Source: Clusia tigrina (lineage: Eukaryota > Arthropoda > Insecta > Diptera > Clusiidae). From it: a stretch of DNA of 64,000 nt. The number at the start of each line of letters is the position of its first letter. Position 1 is the first letter of the stretch. This document shows positions 1 through 10,632 of the stretch, one piece after another. The stretch spans positions 28,204,516 through 28,268,515 of the forward strand of contig OV050030.1 in the NCBI GenBank assembly GCA_920105625.2. Direction: 5' to 3'. Both the position numbers and the translations under genes were made by a program. A model generated the notes under the pieces. That model searched no databases and was not told the origin of the DNA. It saw nothing but the letters and a program-made list of their open reading frames with translations.

Positions 1-85
1 TTATTAATAAATATATTACTAACACACTTTATGAGAATCAACACAGTCACTTAAGAAGATACTGAAGACTCAACTATCGGATGGT

Positions 86-298
86 TAAGTTGGGTCTATC
101 TTCAGATGCCATCTGTAGATTGTATGGAGAAAGTGACGAAACCTTATTACATCCTATCACAGACTTAGGACCTTTGACACACAAAAAACCTAGATGTTTG
201 GAGAATATATCTTAGAATATGACCAAAAACACTTAACTTAATTTCTTCAAAAGACATGAATTACTGTCGGAAAGGAACCTGCCAGAAGATCTATAGAT
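86..298 (+). pseudogene. LINE C-terminal remnant (zinc-knuckle tail)
   Basis: One frame, broken by stops, reads LGLSSDAICRLYGES then a DETLLHPITD segment and, after a stop near 210, LNFFKRHELL. This matches the tail of insect non-LTR retrotransposon ORF2, where a C-x2-C-type knuckle is followed by an E(E)T-x2-H-x4-C pattern and a final hydrophobic helix. Here the second cysteine is Y and the final cysteine is L, so the knuckle is broken. No RT or RNase H lies upstream because the window starts there. This is a relic with no function; the clade (Jockey or I/R1 group) cannot be decided. Confidence 0.5.
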
Positions 299-1196
299 GA
301 GACTATCCTCATATTTTTAAATAAATATTGGCAGCACAATAGACCTTTCAGGTCGCTGTGTATAACACCCTTCCAGAAATATAATCTAATCTTATACAAT
401 CCGACAATTTTATCTCCTTTCACTAACTCTTTTCCCCAGTTGTATGTACACCTTTTCCGTAAAAGGATATTACTTGTACGTACACAGGCATACAAGTGTA
501 CATGTGTTGCACATTACAATGGGATACGAATTACATGGGTAGATTGTTGCGCAGTTCACAAGGATGGCGACATTTTAATCAAATGTTATTTATTTTGTGG
601 AAACTTGTATTATATATATATTAAAAAACTAAAAAGCGGCAGTGGCAAATTGATTGAAACTTAATATTTTTACTGGAATTGTACATAAATATTCAACTGA
701 GACTTGAAGATATTAAATTTATTTTTAATAAAAAATGTAACGAAATACGCGAAAAACAATTCTTTATTTAATGGTATTTTTTTATTTACTATGATATCAA
801 TGGAATAGAACCCGAAATAATCAAAACCAGTTTCGAGATTTCCAATTATTTGCATCATAAGAAATTCCACTTTAAATTATCAGTAAGTTTAATGTAAAAT
901 AAATATAAAAAAATTGTTCAGGGGAAGTCAAGAAAGAGAATTTATTCATATCCAACAGGCAAATACTTTCACTTTTTAGAGGCGAATTATACACTCAATA
1001 TTCATTCTTATCTTAAACTCTGAAATACTGCAACAAACAAGAACAAAAAATCAACGCGTATCGCGTTTTATAAATCGTTATGTTGGTTACTTACCTCCAA
1101 GAAGTTTATTGTAGTGCGTCTAGAATCTAATATACTCCAAAAATCCTTGCATCCATTATATGAAAACCAAATAAAAAATAACGCACGACTCCCCCG
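299..1196. other. AT-rich stretch without recognised gene
   Basis: Only short frames are open here and none has a family motif. The sequence is very AT-rich, with A/T runs. I see no RNA gene, terminal repeat or splice-bounded coding segment. The last ~100 bases adjoin the 3' end of the minus-strand LINE and may include its 3' untranslated region. Confidence 0.5.
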
Positions 1197-1325
1197 TCAT
1201 GTTTCAGGAAACCATCCTGATACTTTGATGAACCTGACTATGTCCTTAATATTAATGGATGACAGCTCTGTCAGGCTTGTAAGAAATGGGGCACCAAAGG
1301 TGCGAATTCTTCTTCTGCTCAAGGA

Positions 1326-1338
1326 TGGGCAGTGGCAT
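1326..1338. repeat. Target-site duplication, copy 1 (RTE-like insert)
   Basis: TGGGCAGTGGCAT, identical to 2663-2675. It lies directly outside the CAT-repeat end of the insert. Joining the flanks through a single copy restores the reading frame of the host LINE, confirming this as the insertion point. Confidence 0.92.
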
Positions 1339-2662
1339 CATCATCATCATAATTGGCGTACAACCATTTCTGATCATTGCCGCGTTATCAGCCTTCGCCA
1401 GTCGTCTCTGCTTCGCGCACGCTGGCGCCAATTGGAAACACCAAGTGCAGCCAGGTCCTCTAGAACTTGGTCCTTCCAACGTAGTGGTGGTCTCCCCCTC
1501 CTGCGTCCGCCACCCGGCGGCATCGATTCAAATACTTTTTTCGCCGGAGCACTTTCATCCATTCACACAACATGTCCCAGCCAGCGCAGCCGCTGTGTTT
1601 TAATGCGCTGAACTATATCAATGTCGGCGTACAGCTCATACAACTCGTTGTTCCATCTGATTCGATACTCTCCGCAGACGCATATAGGACCATAGATCCT
1701 TCGAAGAGTTTTTCTCTCGAACGCCCCCAAACCTCGCTCATCGTTGTTTGTCATCGTCCAGGTTTCGGCACCATAAAGCAGGACGGGAAGGATGAGGGCT
1801 TTGTAGAGCGTAATTTTTGTTCGTCTCGCTCTGCTTCTCAATTGACTACTGAGCCCAAAGTAACACCTGTTGGCAAGAGTGATTCTTCGCTTGATCTCCT
1901 TGCTGACATCGTTCGTGGTGTTGATGCTGGTTCCCAGATAAACGAAATCCTTCACAACTTCAAAGTTGTAGTCGCCAACAGTAAAGTGGTGTCCAAGACG
2001 CTGAGACTCTTTGTGTGTTGACACCAAGTACTTCGTTTTGTCCTCGTTCACCGCTAAACCCACTCGCCTCGCTTCTCTCTCCAAGCCGGAAAATGCAGCA
2101 CTCACGGCGCGGCTGTTATGGCCAATGATGTCAATATCATCAGCATACGCCAGTAACATGACACTCTTGTGGAAGATAGTGCCTGTGCGATTTAGACCTG
2201 CTGCACGTACGATTTTTTCCAACATTAGATTGAAGAAAACACACGATAAGGAGTCACCTTGTCTGAGTCCTCGCTCAGTAACAAACGGCTCGGACAAGTC
2301 GTTACCGATTTTAACTGAGCCAGTGGTGGTGCTTAGCGTTATTTTGCACAGCCGAATTAGCTTAGCAGGGACGCCAAATTCAGACATAGCGGCGTATAGT
2401 TGACTCCTTACGGTGCTGTCGAATGCGGCTTTGAAATCGACGAAAAGGTGGTGTATGTCAATCTGCTTCTCTAGGGTTTTCTCCAGGATTTGGCGTAGTC
2501 TGAACATTTGGTCAATGGTGCCTTTACCAGGTCTGAAGCCACACTGATAAGGCCCAATCAGTTCATTGGCGATGGGCTTCAGCCTTTCACAGAGTACGCT
2601 CGACAGGACCTTATATGCGATGTTCAGAAGGCTGATCCCGCGGTAGTTGGCACAGATTGCCT
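1339..2662 (-). mobile_element. 5'-truncated RTE-like LINE nested in another LINE
   Basis: The insert is flanked by exact 13-bp copies of TGGGCAGTGGCAT at 1326-1338 and 2663-2675. On its coding strand it starts inside the RT finger region (ICANYRGISLLN) and ends in a short tail of ATG repeats (complement of 1336-1350). Short 3' microsatellite tails and 5' truncation are typical of RTE-clade and related LINEs. The endonuclease half is absent. It sits inside the knuckle-coding part of the older LINE, and both run on the minus strand. RTE is my best clade guess from the RT motif style and the tail; a related insect clade is possible. Confidence 0.88.
1374..2662 (-). pseudogene. RTE-like reverse transcriptase, one nonsense mutation
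   Basis: The frame runs through NYRGISLLN, the QCGFRPGKGTIDQ segment, HLFVDFKAAFDS (first catalytic Asp), RGLRQGDSLS, LLAYADDIDI (YADD at complement of 2136-2147) and YLGTSI, to the C-terminal ETWTMTN, RWLGHVV and GRRRGRPPLRW motifs. The only break is a TGA at 1563-1565 between GHVV and MDES, exactly where the family normally has Arg; a CGA-to-TGA change would explain it. The frame then stays open to a stop at 1374. Residues upstream of about 2662 in the same frame belong to the host LINE read out of frame. The family's RT copies its RNA at a nicked target; this copy lacks the endonuclease and cannot move itself. Confidence 0.88.
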
Positions 2663-2675
2663 TGGGCAGTGGCAT
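2663..2675. repeat. Target-site duplication, copy 2 (RTE-like insert)
   Basis: TGGGCAGTGGCAT, identical to 1326-1338. It marks the truncated 5' end of the nested insert on the minus strand. Confidence 0.92.
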
Positions 2676-2856
2676 AAGAGGTGGAAAACCGTCTCGTTCT
2701 CCTCCTCGGAGCCACAGCCTCGGCAAAAGTCATTTGAGGGTAGGCCCAGTCTTTCTGCGTGCTGTCCCATTATGCAGTGGCCGGTCAAAACCGACACAGT
2801 TGTCGACAGTGAAACGCAATCAAGTCGAAGAAGTTGATTGGTTCTGTTTTTGTCCA

Positions 2857-3795
2857 TTATTTCCCAAGTAAGTCTAGCCGTGTGGCAGGATTCCTCGTTA
2901 GTTTGTAGGCGTCAGCCAGACATTTCCGTTTGATTTCGAGCTTGGCTGTTGCCAGTGGAATGCCGATGTTTACGGAGGGGTGAATATCGTGTATTGGCGT
3001 GCCTGCCTTGGCAAGCTCGTCCGCCTCGCAGTTTCCCGGGATTTCGCTATGTCCGGGAACCCAGACTAGGTGCACCCGAGAGTAACTTGCGAGCTCATTT
3101 AAAGTGATTCGACATTCATGAACGAGTCTTGAGGTGGCCGTGGAGCCAAAAAGAGATTTAATGGCCGCCTGGCTGTCTGAGAAGATAGATACGTCGACTA
3201 CGCCGATATCACTACTCAGCATCCATTTGGCTGCGTGGTAAATGGCCATGACCTCAGCTTGAAAAACGCTGCAATGGTCTGGGAGACGTAGGGAGATGTT
3301 TGAGTCCAGCTTGTCGGAATAAATACCGCTGCCGACACTACCTCCAAGCTTGGAACCGTCGGTGTAGATTTCGACTGTTTCACCGACGATTAGGTTTTTT
3401 GAAGTCCAGTCGTTTCTGATTGGAATAGTGAGGTCGAATTCCCTGTTCAAATCGGTGTAGACCGACATATAATCGATAAAGTTGGGGACAGGTGGACCCT
3501 GATTCAGAACTGAAGCATGGCCTCTCAGGGTTATGTGCCAGTGCGAAAGAGCATTAAGTCTAATCGCTGTCAGCTTGGCTTGTTGCCTAACCAGGATCCC
3601 CGAGGGGACCCAGTGCAGCATTATAAAATGGGCTTGTGTAGGTGTGGTACGAAGAGCGCCAGTGATCAGTAGAGCAATGGATCTTCCCATTTTATCGAGG
3701 GGTTTGATATTGCAGGGTTTTTCGAGAGCTTGCCACCAGAAGACCGACCCGTAAAGCAGGTTTGGTTCAACGATGGCCGTGTAGAGCCAGAGCAC
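2857..3795 (-). CDS. LINE ORF2 segment: RT thumb plus RNase H
   Basis: The 312-residue open segment starts in the conserved WLYTAIVEPNLLYG region downstream of the RT palm and continues through GALRTTPT (about 47-53) into an RNase H domain. All four expected acidic residues are present: D146 in IYTDGSK, E181 in VFQAE, D207 in IFSDSQ and D259 in CEADELAK, with WVPGHS before the last. It stops at LLGK, where a frameshift near 2881 separates it from the C-terminal knuckle. In intact elements this domain removes the RNA strand during target-primed reverse transcription. The domain is well preserved although the element is truncated, so the copy is fairly young. It is not an independent host gene; the ATG is just the first methionine in the open frame. 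Confidence 0.85.
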   Translation of the reverse strand: MLWLYTAIVEPNLLYGSVFWWQALEKPCNIKPLDKMGRSIALLITGALRTTPTQAHFIMLHWVPSGILVRQQAKLTAIRLNALSHWHITLRGHASVLNQGPPVPNFIDYMSVYTDLNREFDLTIPIRNDWTSKNLIVGETVEIYTDGSKLGGSVGSGIYSDKLDSNISLRLPDHCSVFQAEVMAIYHAAKWMLSSDIGVVDVSIFSDSQAAIKSLFGSTATSRLVHECRITLNELASYSRVHLVWVPGHSEIPGNCEADELAKAGTPIHDIHPSVNIGIPLATAKLEIKRKCLADAYKLTRNPATRLDLLGK

Positions 3796-4194
3796 GACTC
3801 GAGGACGAAGTCCCCATCGTGCACCAACTGCTCTTTAACAGCAGTATATAGCGCATGTTGCCTTACGTGCCCTCTCAGCTAGATTGCCTTTCCAATTAAG
3901 CTTTTGGCCGAGAACCAGGCCTGAGTACTTAACGTGTGTGCTCTAAGAGAGCGGAGTGCCGTTTAGACTAGGCATTATAAACTTTGGAATTTTGTACTTC
4001 CTAGTGAAAAGCATAGTCTCGGTTTTGGATGGGTTAACCCCAAGTTCGAATTCGCGACGCCAGTTCGACACAATAGAGAGTGAATAGTTAAGTTTTTCGG
4101 AAAGTGTTTTGGGGGAATTTGCCGGATTCCGCGATCGCTATGTCGTCCGAATAGGCTCCTGGATTGGGCACTGCCGATCGTGGAAGTGATGATT

Positions 4195-5104
4195 CTAGAT
4201 TTTAGTAGTAGGAGGTGGTGTATTCTCAGAAGATTTTGACATTAACATGTCCTTTAGGATGCCCGACCACTGCAGTGTTTTTCAGGCAGAAGTCGTGGCT
4301 ATAGAGGCAGTACTGTCTTAGCTAAGGAAGAAGAAGGTATCTGGACTTGATATTTGCATTCTGTCCGAGAGGCAAGCAGCTTTGCGCTCCCTGGATTCTG
4401 TTATTATCACCTCAAAAGCCGTCAAGAGCTGACGAAAGTCTTTAGACGAGATAGCTAAGAAGACCCGTCTGCATCTGTGCTGGGTTCCCGGCAACAGAGA
4501 TATTGCAGGGAGCTGCAAGGCGGATGAACTTGCCCGTGAGGGTACTACCATACCGATTCAACCAGATAGGTCGAACTTCGGTATTCCTATTGCTCTTAGT
4601 AAATACAATAGCCTTAGGAGCAGCGGGCAGGCGCTGGTCTGAATTTTCAGGATGTAAAGTAGCTAGACAGACCTGGCCAGAGATAAATGTCAAGCGCTCT
4701 AAGGACCTACTGGCTCTAAATAGACAAAGTATAGGTCGCGTGATTAGCGTCTTAACGGGACACTGGACTCTAGGCACACACGGCTGTAGGCTCGGGATCG
4801 CCTCTAATGACTTCTGCAGGAGTTGCATGGACGAGGGGGAGGAAGAGTCTATTGCTCACCTGTTATGCACGTGTCCAGCTTTGTCCAGAAGGAGGCGTAC
4901 TTTCCTAGGCGACTACTTTCTGGACTCTTTGGGAGATATCTCAAAAAAAAAAAAAGATTAGCTCCATCAATTGCGTCATTAAAAGCTCCAAATGGCTGGA
5001 CCATTGAAAGGGATGGGACCTGTTGTCTCGTGCGGTATCACAAAGGGTCAATGTTGGCCTAAGTGCGCCCTTCTGGTGGCCGCCTTACCTACCTACCTAC
5101 ATAC
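4195..5104 (+). mobile_element. 5'-truncated RNase H LINE, same group, opposite strand
   Basis: This plus-strand fragment starts in RNase H (VFSEDFD then MPDHCSVFQAEVVAI), has degraded DSQ-like and VPGN-x-ADELA motifs, and continues through RQTWPEIN, VLTGHW, a CRSC knuckle with AHLLCTCPALSRRR, and a stop at 5060-5062. Several in-frame stops and frameshifts occur (near 4319, 4430 and 4642), and an internal run of 12 A's lies at about 4942-4953. The 3' tail is a run of TACC repeats (about 5084-5104), a typical LINE end. Its motifs match the minus-strand LINE next door, so both belong to one group. The two meet head to head near 4165-4195. The copy is inactive. Confidence 0.82.
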
Positions 5105-7135
5105 AAAATTTTAAAAAATTTTTAAATATTTAAAATGAACACAAAATTTAAGCAGTTTATATTTCGATATGTCCCTTAATTCTCTTTCGTTCTTAGAAGT
5201 GGTCGATGGAGTATCATGGTAGATTTTATATAAAGATTATTTCATTCATTTGTTGGAGATGTGCCAACACCACTTCAAGGATCATCACTATCCGTATCTG
5301 AATAATTGTACATTATCTGAGTGATGAAAGCTTTAATTTATGAAATGTGGACCTAATCCACAACATTGTTTGCCGGTTTTAATTTGCACATATTTTTAGG
5401 AGTCTATTTTTACCATAGTCACTATTACCAACTGATTTGTGAAGCATTTTTGAGACCAATATCTTGTATGTCTTAACAAAATAATCGCCCTGAGCTTGTC
5501 GTATCTTTCTCTTTTGAAAAAAAGGTTGTTTGCAAATCATGATGGGAGTGCTTTGCCAACCAAACTTTCACTGTTTGTTTAATGCCATACCACTATGACT
5601 ACCCTACCTTGAGACTAAACAACAGATCTATTGCGAGGATAACGAAATAGTAATCTAAAAAAGGTGGAGCAATAGCAAACAACAGAAATCATTACAATTT
5701 TCATTATAATGCCACAATTAAGAAAACTTCATTATGCAATTGGTGTAACTTTTACTGTGGATATTTCTTAGACTCGCCGACTGTGCAACCGTTTTCATTT
5801 ATCAAGTGTTAGATCATTTTATTATCAAAAATGTTCCCCTTTTCACAAAAGAATAATTAATAGGGCAATAGGAAACACCTGCATGTGCTGCCCTGTGCAG
5901 AACACCCGCACCAATGATTGTACCCCGCCATATATTTCTGGGTAGCTGCACAAAAACGTTCTCAACTTTAATGACTATTTAATTGTATTGCTTTTTAAAA
6001 GTGTCGTAGTAGTGTGCTTCGTGACTATGGTACTCGAACCGTCCCAACAAGGGTACTAACAATACCAATAGCAACAGAAACAACTGCACAACAGCAACAA
6101 CAGCAACAAGAGTAATAACAATAACAATATGCAGATGCACTTATTATCATAGCTCCTGAGCATGTACGCTCCGCATGCATGCGGAATATTAATGCACGAA
6201 TTCAGTTAAGCGGAGCATAAATGCTTCCTGTTTCCGACAATTTCTACGTTGTTTTGGAAGATTAAACAGAATTTGGAAATTGTTAAAGATAAAACTTTAA
6301 TTGGAGATATTCCATACACGGAGGTGTTTATTATTTCGGGGAATTTCATGTTAAATACCCAGAGAATTCCAATACAAAAAGTTAATATTTTGATAAGAAA
6401 ATATAAAATTGTAAGAAGTGTTAGAAATGATTTAAAATCATAGAATTTAGTGTGGAACTATTCAAAATATAAGTGTGGAAAATTATGAGACTGCAACCGT
6501 CTACCACCAACTTGTGTCTATAAGGAGATTGGCCAGGGATGGACCAATAGTCGCATCGAGACACCTGAGAGAATTATCATTAACTATACCTAAATTTGTG
6601 AACATGTGAAAATTAAAATATTCGACATACACACTTTTATGTAGATTAGTTTTGATAATAGTTCGATCACTGGATAGTGTTAAGTGCTAAAAAAAGACTT
6701 GTTTTTTCAACGAAAATACCTTGCTTAGTTTCAATTGACAAAATGAAGGAGTTGTGGAAAACACTGGGTCTCTTCTTTCGATGATTCTACGCCATGAATT
6801 TAAAGGACGATATTTCCAACGAAGTTTCCTAACCCCAGAATGCTACACTACTTAGCTCAAAGTGTAACACTTTACTAGAGGGTTTTAATATCTTCATTTA
6901 GTTCATGAGCTGGCAGTCTCTTCGTCATAATAATGTAATTTTCATCATGTTGATATTCATCATATTGAGAAAATGAAATCAGATGTATAGTCAATAATGA
7001 GATCTTCTTTCTTTTTCATTACTATTCACGACGTTTTGTTTATTTGGTGTTGTTACCAGAACTGAATTTGCAATATAAGTTCTTTCATTCATGTCTATCA
7101 TTAGCTTCAGAAACATACGGGTATACAAAATACAA
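5105..7135. other. AT-rich stretch without recognised gene
   Basis: No coding motif is seen. The stretch contains a CAA/CAG-rich simple segment (about 6060-6130) and a perfect 16-bp palindrome at 6170-6185. The longest open frame (6249-6443, 64 codons) shows no domain. Nothing else is supported. Confidence 0.5.
6170..6185. repeat. 16-bp perfect palindrome
   Basis: TCCGCATGCATGCGGA equals its own reverse complement. It stands out by GC content from its AT-rich surroundings. It could be a dimer-binding site or chance; no neighbouring gene helps decide. Confidence 0.6.
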
Positions 7136-7385
7136 TTTATTACGGATGCATCTGGATTTTACGCGTATTTTTGAAAGGAAGAAAAAGTCTCGTAATAATG
7201 CATTAGAAAGCAATATCCAAAATTTGAACACTTCCCATTATTTCTATACTATTTTGTGAATTTATTACGGATGCTTCTGGACTTTACGCGTATTTTTGAA
7301 AGGAAGAAAAAGTCTCGTAATAATGCATTAGAAAGCAATATCCAAGGTTGGAACACTTCCCATTATTTCTATACTATTTTGTGAA
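7136..7385. repeat. Tandem duplication, two 125-bp copies
   Basis: The segments 7136-7260 and 7261-7385 are adjacent direct copies of 125 bp. They differ at about five positions by eye (around 7150, 7157 and a cluster near 7220-7225 of copy 1), so identity is about 96%. Each begins TTTATTACGGATGC and ends ATTTTGTGAA. The first copy is part of a 71-codon open frame (7044-7259) that has no recognised domain. This is a recent local duplication. Confidence 0.9.
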
Positions 7386-10335
7386 TATCTTCAGCTTTAA
7401 TTTACAATTTTTAGTTTATAGATAACAATACCTGTATTGCAGACTCTCCCCTTGAAAAAATGAAGAGATAGATAGATATAAGAATAAGAAGGTCATGCCA
7501 TCCTCGTCACTGGTCCTCTATATACTTAGACAATAAAACACACAACGCATTTGGAAGAAGGGTTCAGTCTTGAATCATATAAACTGACACAGGAGGAATC
7601 TAACGAAATCTAGCACAGGAAGAATGTCAACTTATTTTTATCTTGTTTTACTGTTCTTCCTATTCCTATTATATTCCAAAGGCAAATGAGACCGTTCAAC
7701 TCAGACCTCCTTGAAATGGTGTACTACTCTAAGAAATTGAATTTAACAAAAAAGTTGAAAATAGAAACAGGAATTGCCGCTTGATTATTCGTGTCACATT
7801 TAAACCAGTGATAAGTTGGGTGCTAATTAATATTGCCGCTACAATCTGCGCCCTGACTTTAATGAGTAGCCTCATAGAAAGCGAGAGTAATGTCTCGGAT
7901 AAATTCTGTTTGCATAGGTATGGAAACCCCACGCAATGTGAGCATATGAATCACGAAAGAAAATACTTTTGCTGTATAAATTAAATTCAAAGAATAGTTC
8001 CAAGTCATCTACGGAACAAAAGGAATGGAACCACAGTGTAAGAGGGGAATGAATAATTTTGCAGGAAAATGCACAGAAACTACTGGGAAGGCATTAACAT
8101 TAACATTCAAATGCAGAGACTGCAGCGGTAACCGAACTAAACGAACACTGACAATGGAAAATTCCCCTCGTTTCTGTTCTTTTCTTTTTGGTTTTTTGTA
8201 TGAATTGTTTCTGTTCCTGACTAAAGCCTTCCTTCCATTTCTATGACAAAACCAGTAGCGGCACTCTTAAACACACGCAACGGGGGCATAGACGGAGCGG
8301 TAGATGTCTCACTGCAGATATGCGTATTTGAATTTGTTGTACTTGTAATTGCTGCTGTTGTTGTTGGTGTAGTCGGCGTAGTAGTTTACCACAAGAGTGA
8401 CGAAAACCCGGCGATAACACAGGCCAAGGTCGTTTCCGGCCGCGTGCATGTGTCATACAAAAAATCACTTTTCTCTGCTCTCGGGCCGAGTGGGAGGGGC
8501 GGAATGAAGTAAATAAGTGAAAAGCGTTACACTTATAAAATTGTTCACAAAAAGCACAAAGGCCGGAAAAGCGTGCATTGTATGCGCGTATTTGGGTGCC
8601 TTTCGCTCTACTGGCGCGGTTTAAATAGAGTTGCCTGGCATCGTGATAGTGCGTTCATTCGTTCTGTTGCTGTATTAGGCATAATGAGGCCCATTCGAGT
8701 GTCATTAGTTAAATAATTTTTTTATTCCATTTCTTTTCTCCACAAAGCCGCACTTAGGCGTAAGTACGCACGCCATTGTTGACATGTCACTTGCAGTTTC
8801 GGTCTTGTTGACAGTATCTCTTTAGGGGTAGTTTGCATTTTTCTGGCTCTTGTTTTCTATTTTTTACACTTTTGTGACACTTTCAAATGAGGCTCTTCAT
8901 TATGTTTACAATTTTGTTGGTAAAGTGCATCAGTGACACAATTCGGTGACAATTTTAGAGCGGATTTATATGAAATAAATGTGTCTTTCTTCAAATGGTG
9001 TTAATTTTTGTATTTAAAGTACACATGACCAAAAATTGCTATACTACTTTTTCATTTTGGTTTATATTATATTTATCTATTAGTGGTGAATTGAAACCTT
9101 ACAACAGAAGCAGCCTGGCAATTGATTTTAACTTAGAGTGCAACGTTAAATAACTAATCTTTTTCGATAAATGAGTTTTGAATGATTTGCGAATTATATT
9201 TTGGGACTGAAAGTATATAAACAGGAGAAACAAAAGTCCCTACACTGTTTTAAGCTTTTATCATTACTACTTGGATACACGAGCGACATTCTATATTGCT
9301 CCAGATCTGGACAAATATGAAATAAAAACCTCATATTAGGTTGGGTACGAACTCCTGGTATCACTATCGCTGGCCAACATTAAAATCTTTAATGGTTCAA
9401 GAGCTAAACTAACGACTATATGTTCATAAAATGATTGTCAAATAAGCAGAATAGAAGATTTGAAGAAAAAATTGTGTGCGAGAAACATGGTTGAGAAATG
9501 ATAGTATATAAATTAAATATTCAATATGAGAGGAAGATCAATATTTCTACTGATCTGGAGTCAATACTGGGCAACCAAGCCTGGAAACTCATTGCTTACA
9601 AGATCTGTGGACTTTTTTCTACTTAGATTGTTATGTCTTCTGATTTTTTTGAATAACTTAATAAAAATATAATAAATAACCTAAAAGGAAGAGGACTGCT
9701 TCCAATATATCTTCAGTATCCCACTTAATAGAGTATTTTATGAAGAATTTTCAGAATAAGCTCAACATATTAATAACTCAGACCATACCATTGTACTATA
9801 TTTGACTTTACATTTTTCATTTTGTATGGTTCCTTGAATCCATCAGGTTTGCTAACACATCTTAGTATAAACTATGCTTCTAAAGCCCCAAACTTTATGC
9901 TAATTTTTAAATTAAGTTGTAAATGTGAGTAAGTCAGTAGTCGTCAATTCAGTTGAAAATTAAGATTATTTCTCAGCGAATTTATTGACAAGAACAAGTT
10001 GCACACAGTAGTTGCAATTGTGTATGTGTTGTTATGCCACCGTAATAATTTTCAGAAGGAGAATTATTGAAACATTTTGGCAGATCTCATAGCTATTTCG
10101 GACACGCCACTTGTCCTCATCAGAGATCTTTCAATGAAAGGCAATTTTTTCCCAAGCATTTAGTATGTTTCAGAAATCAACAAATGCTAAAAGTCTCAAA
10201 CATCCTTCTAAAGGAAGGATGACTCACGCATAGATAGCAGTTAAACGTCTCAACTTCTCCCCAGCAAGTTTGGTACAGAACACTGTCTGCTATGCCTATA
10301 ATTTATATATGCTTAACCCACTTAAAATTACTCTA
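7386..10335. other. Non-coding stretch with a less AT-rich island at 8.2-8.8 kb
   Basis: No gene is recognised. The part 8240-8760 is less AT-rich, with a (TTG)n-like run (about 8330-8375) and a stretch resembling a fly core promoter: TTTAAATAG at 8620-8628 and an initiator-like TTCATTC with its A at 8657. Open frames at 8025-8246 and 8243-8512 show no family motif; the second owes its V-rich part to the GTT repeat. The remainder is AT-rich. Confidence 0.45.
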
Positions 10336-10632
10336 TCATGCCAGCGGTCTACAATCCCTCCTATCAAGTGACAGAAGAAATATTCTCTGCTGCGAATAAC
10401 AGGTTGCATAGACTTTATTCATCAGCCGTCCCAAAATACTTGCCGAATTGATTCTGGATATATGAATATCTAATAGGGGCCTTAATGGCAAAAAGCCAGG
10501 GAATAGATGCTGGTACAGCAAAACCGCTCTCGGATCCTTGCCTCGGAAGGTCGTCTGCGGCTCATTCAACCAAATGCCCCTATGTCCTGGAACATTACTA
10601 TATGAACAACAGAATATTATGCATTCCAACAT
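10336..10632 (-). pseudogene. Decayed LINE RNase H remnant
   Basis: The minus strand carries NVPGHRGIWLNE in one frame, followed after a shift by AADDLPRQGS. Together these match the end of the RNase H domain in I/R1-group LINEs (VPGH-x-GI-x-GNE-x-AD-x-LA-x-x-GS). Further on, FLLSLDRRD resembles the (L)LSRRD segment before the C-terminal knuckle. Stops and frameshifts break the region and the upstream catalytic residues are not found. The motif order matches the better-kept LINE at 56.8-57.7 kb. Confidence 0.5.

Larger units (their letters stand above)
1197..4165 (-). mobile_element. RNase H-bearing LINE (I/R1/LOA group), interrupted copy
   Basis: This is a minus-strand non-LTR retrotransposon lacking its 5' part. 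It begins just upstream of an AYSDD motif (complement of about 4142-4156), the variant YxDD box of reverse transcriptase. The RT thumb and RNase H domain follow (2857-3795), then a C-terminal knuckle with LTGHC (complement of about 2676-2857), and the coding end at a TGA at 1197-1199. The RTE-like insertion at 1339-2662 splits the last part; removing it rejoins the frame at a CHCP-SLSRRR sequence. Frameshifts are visible near 2881 and between the YSDD box and 3795. Assignment to the LOA/R1 side of the I group rests on motif style (TRKYKIP-like segment, IYTDGSK, VPGHSEIPGN). Confidence 0.82.

Noticed and set aside
1572..2403. Plus-strand frames of 130-149 codons opposite the RTE-like insert
   Set aside because: Antisense shadows; the minus strand carries all RT motifs.
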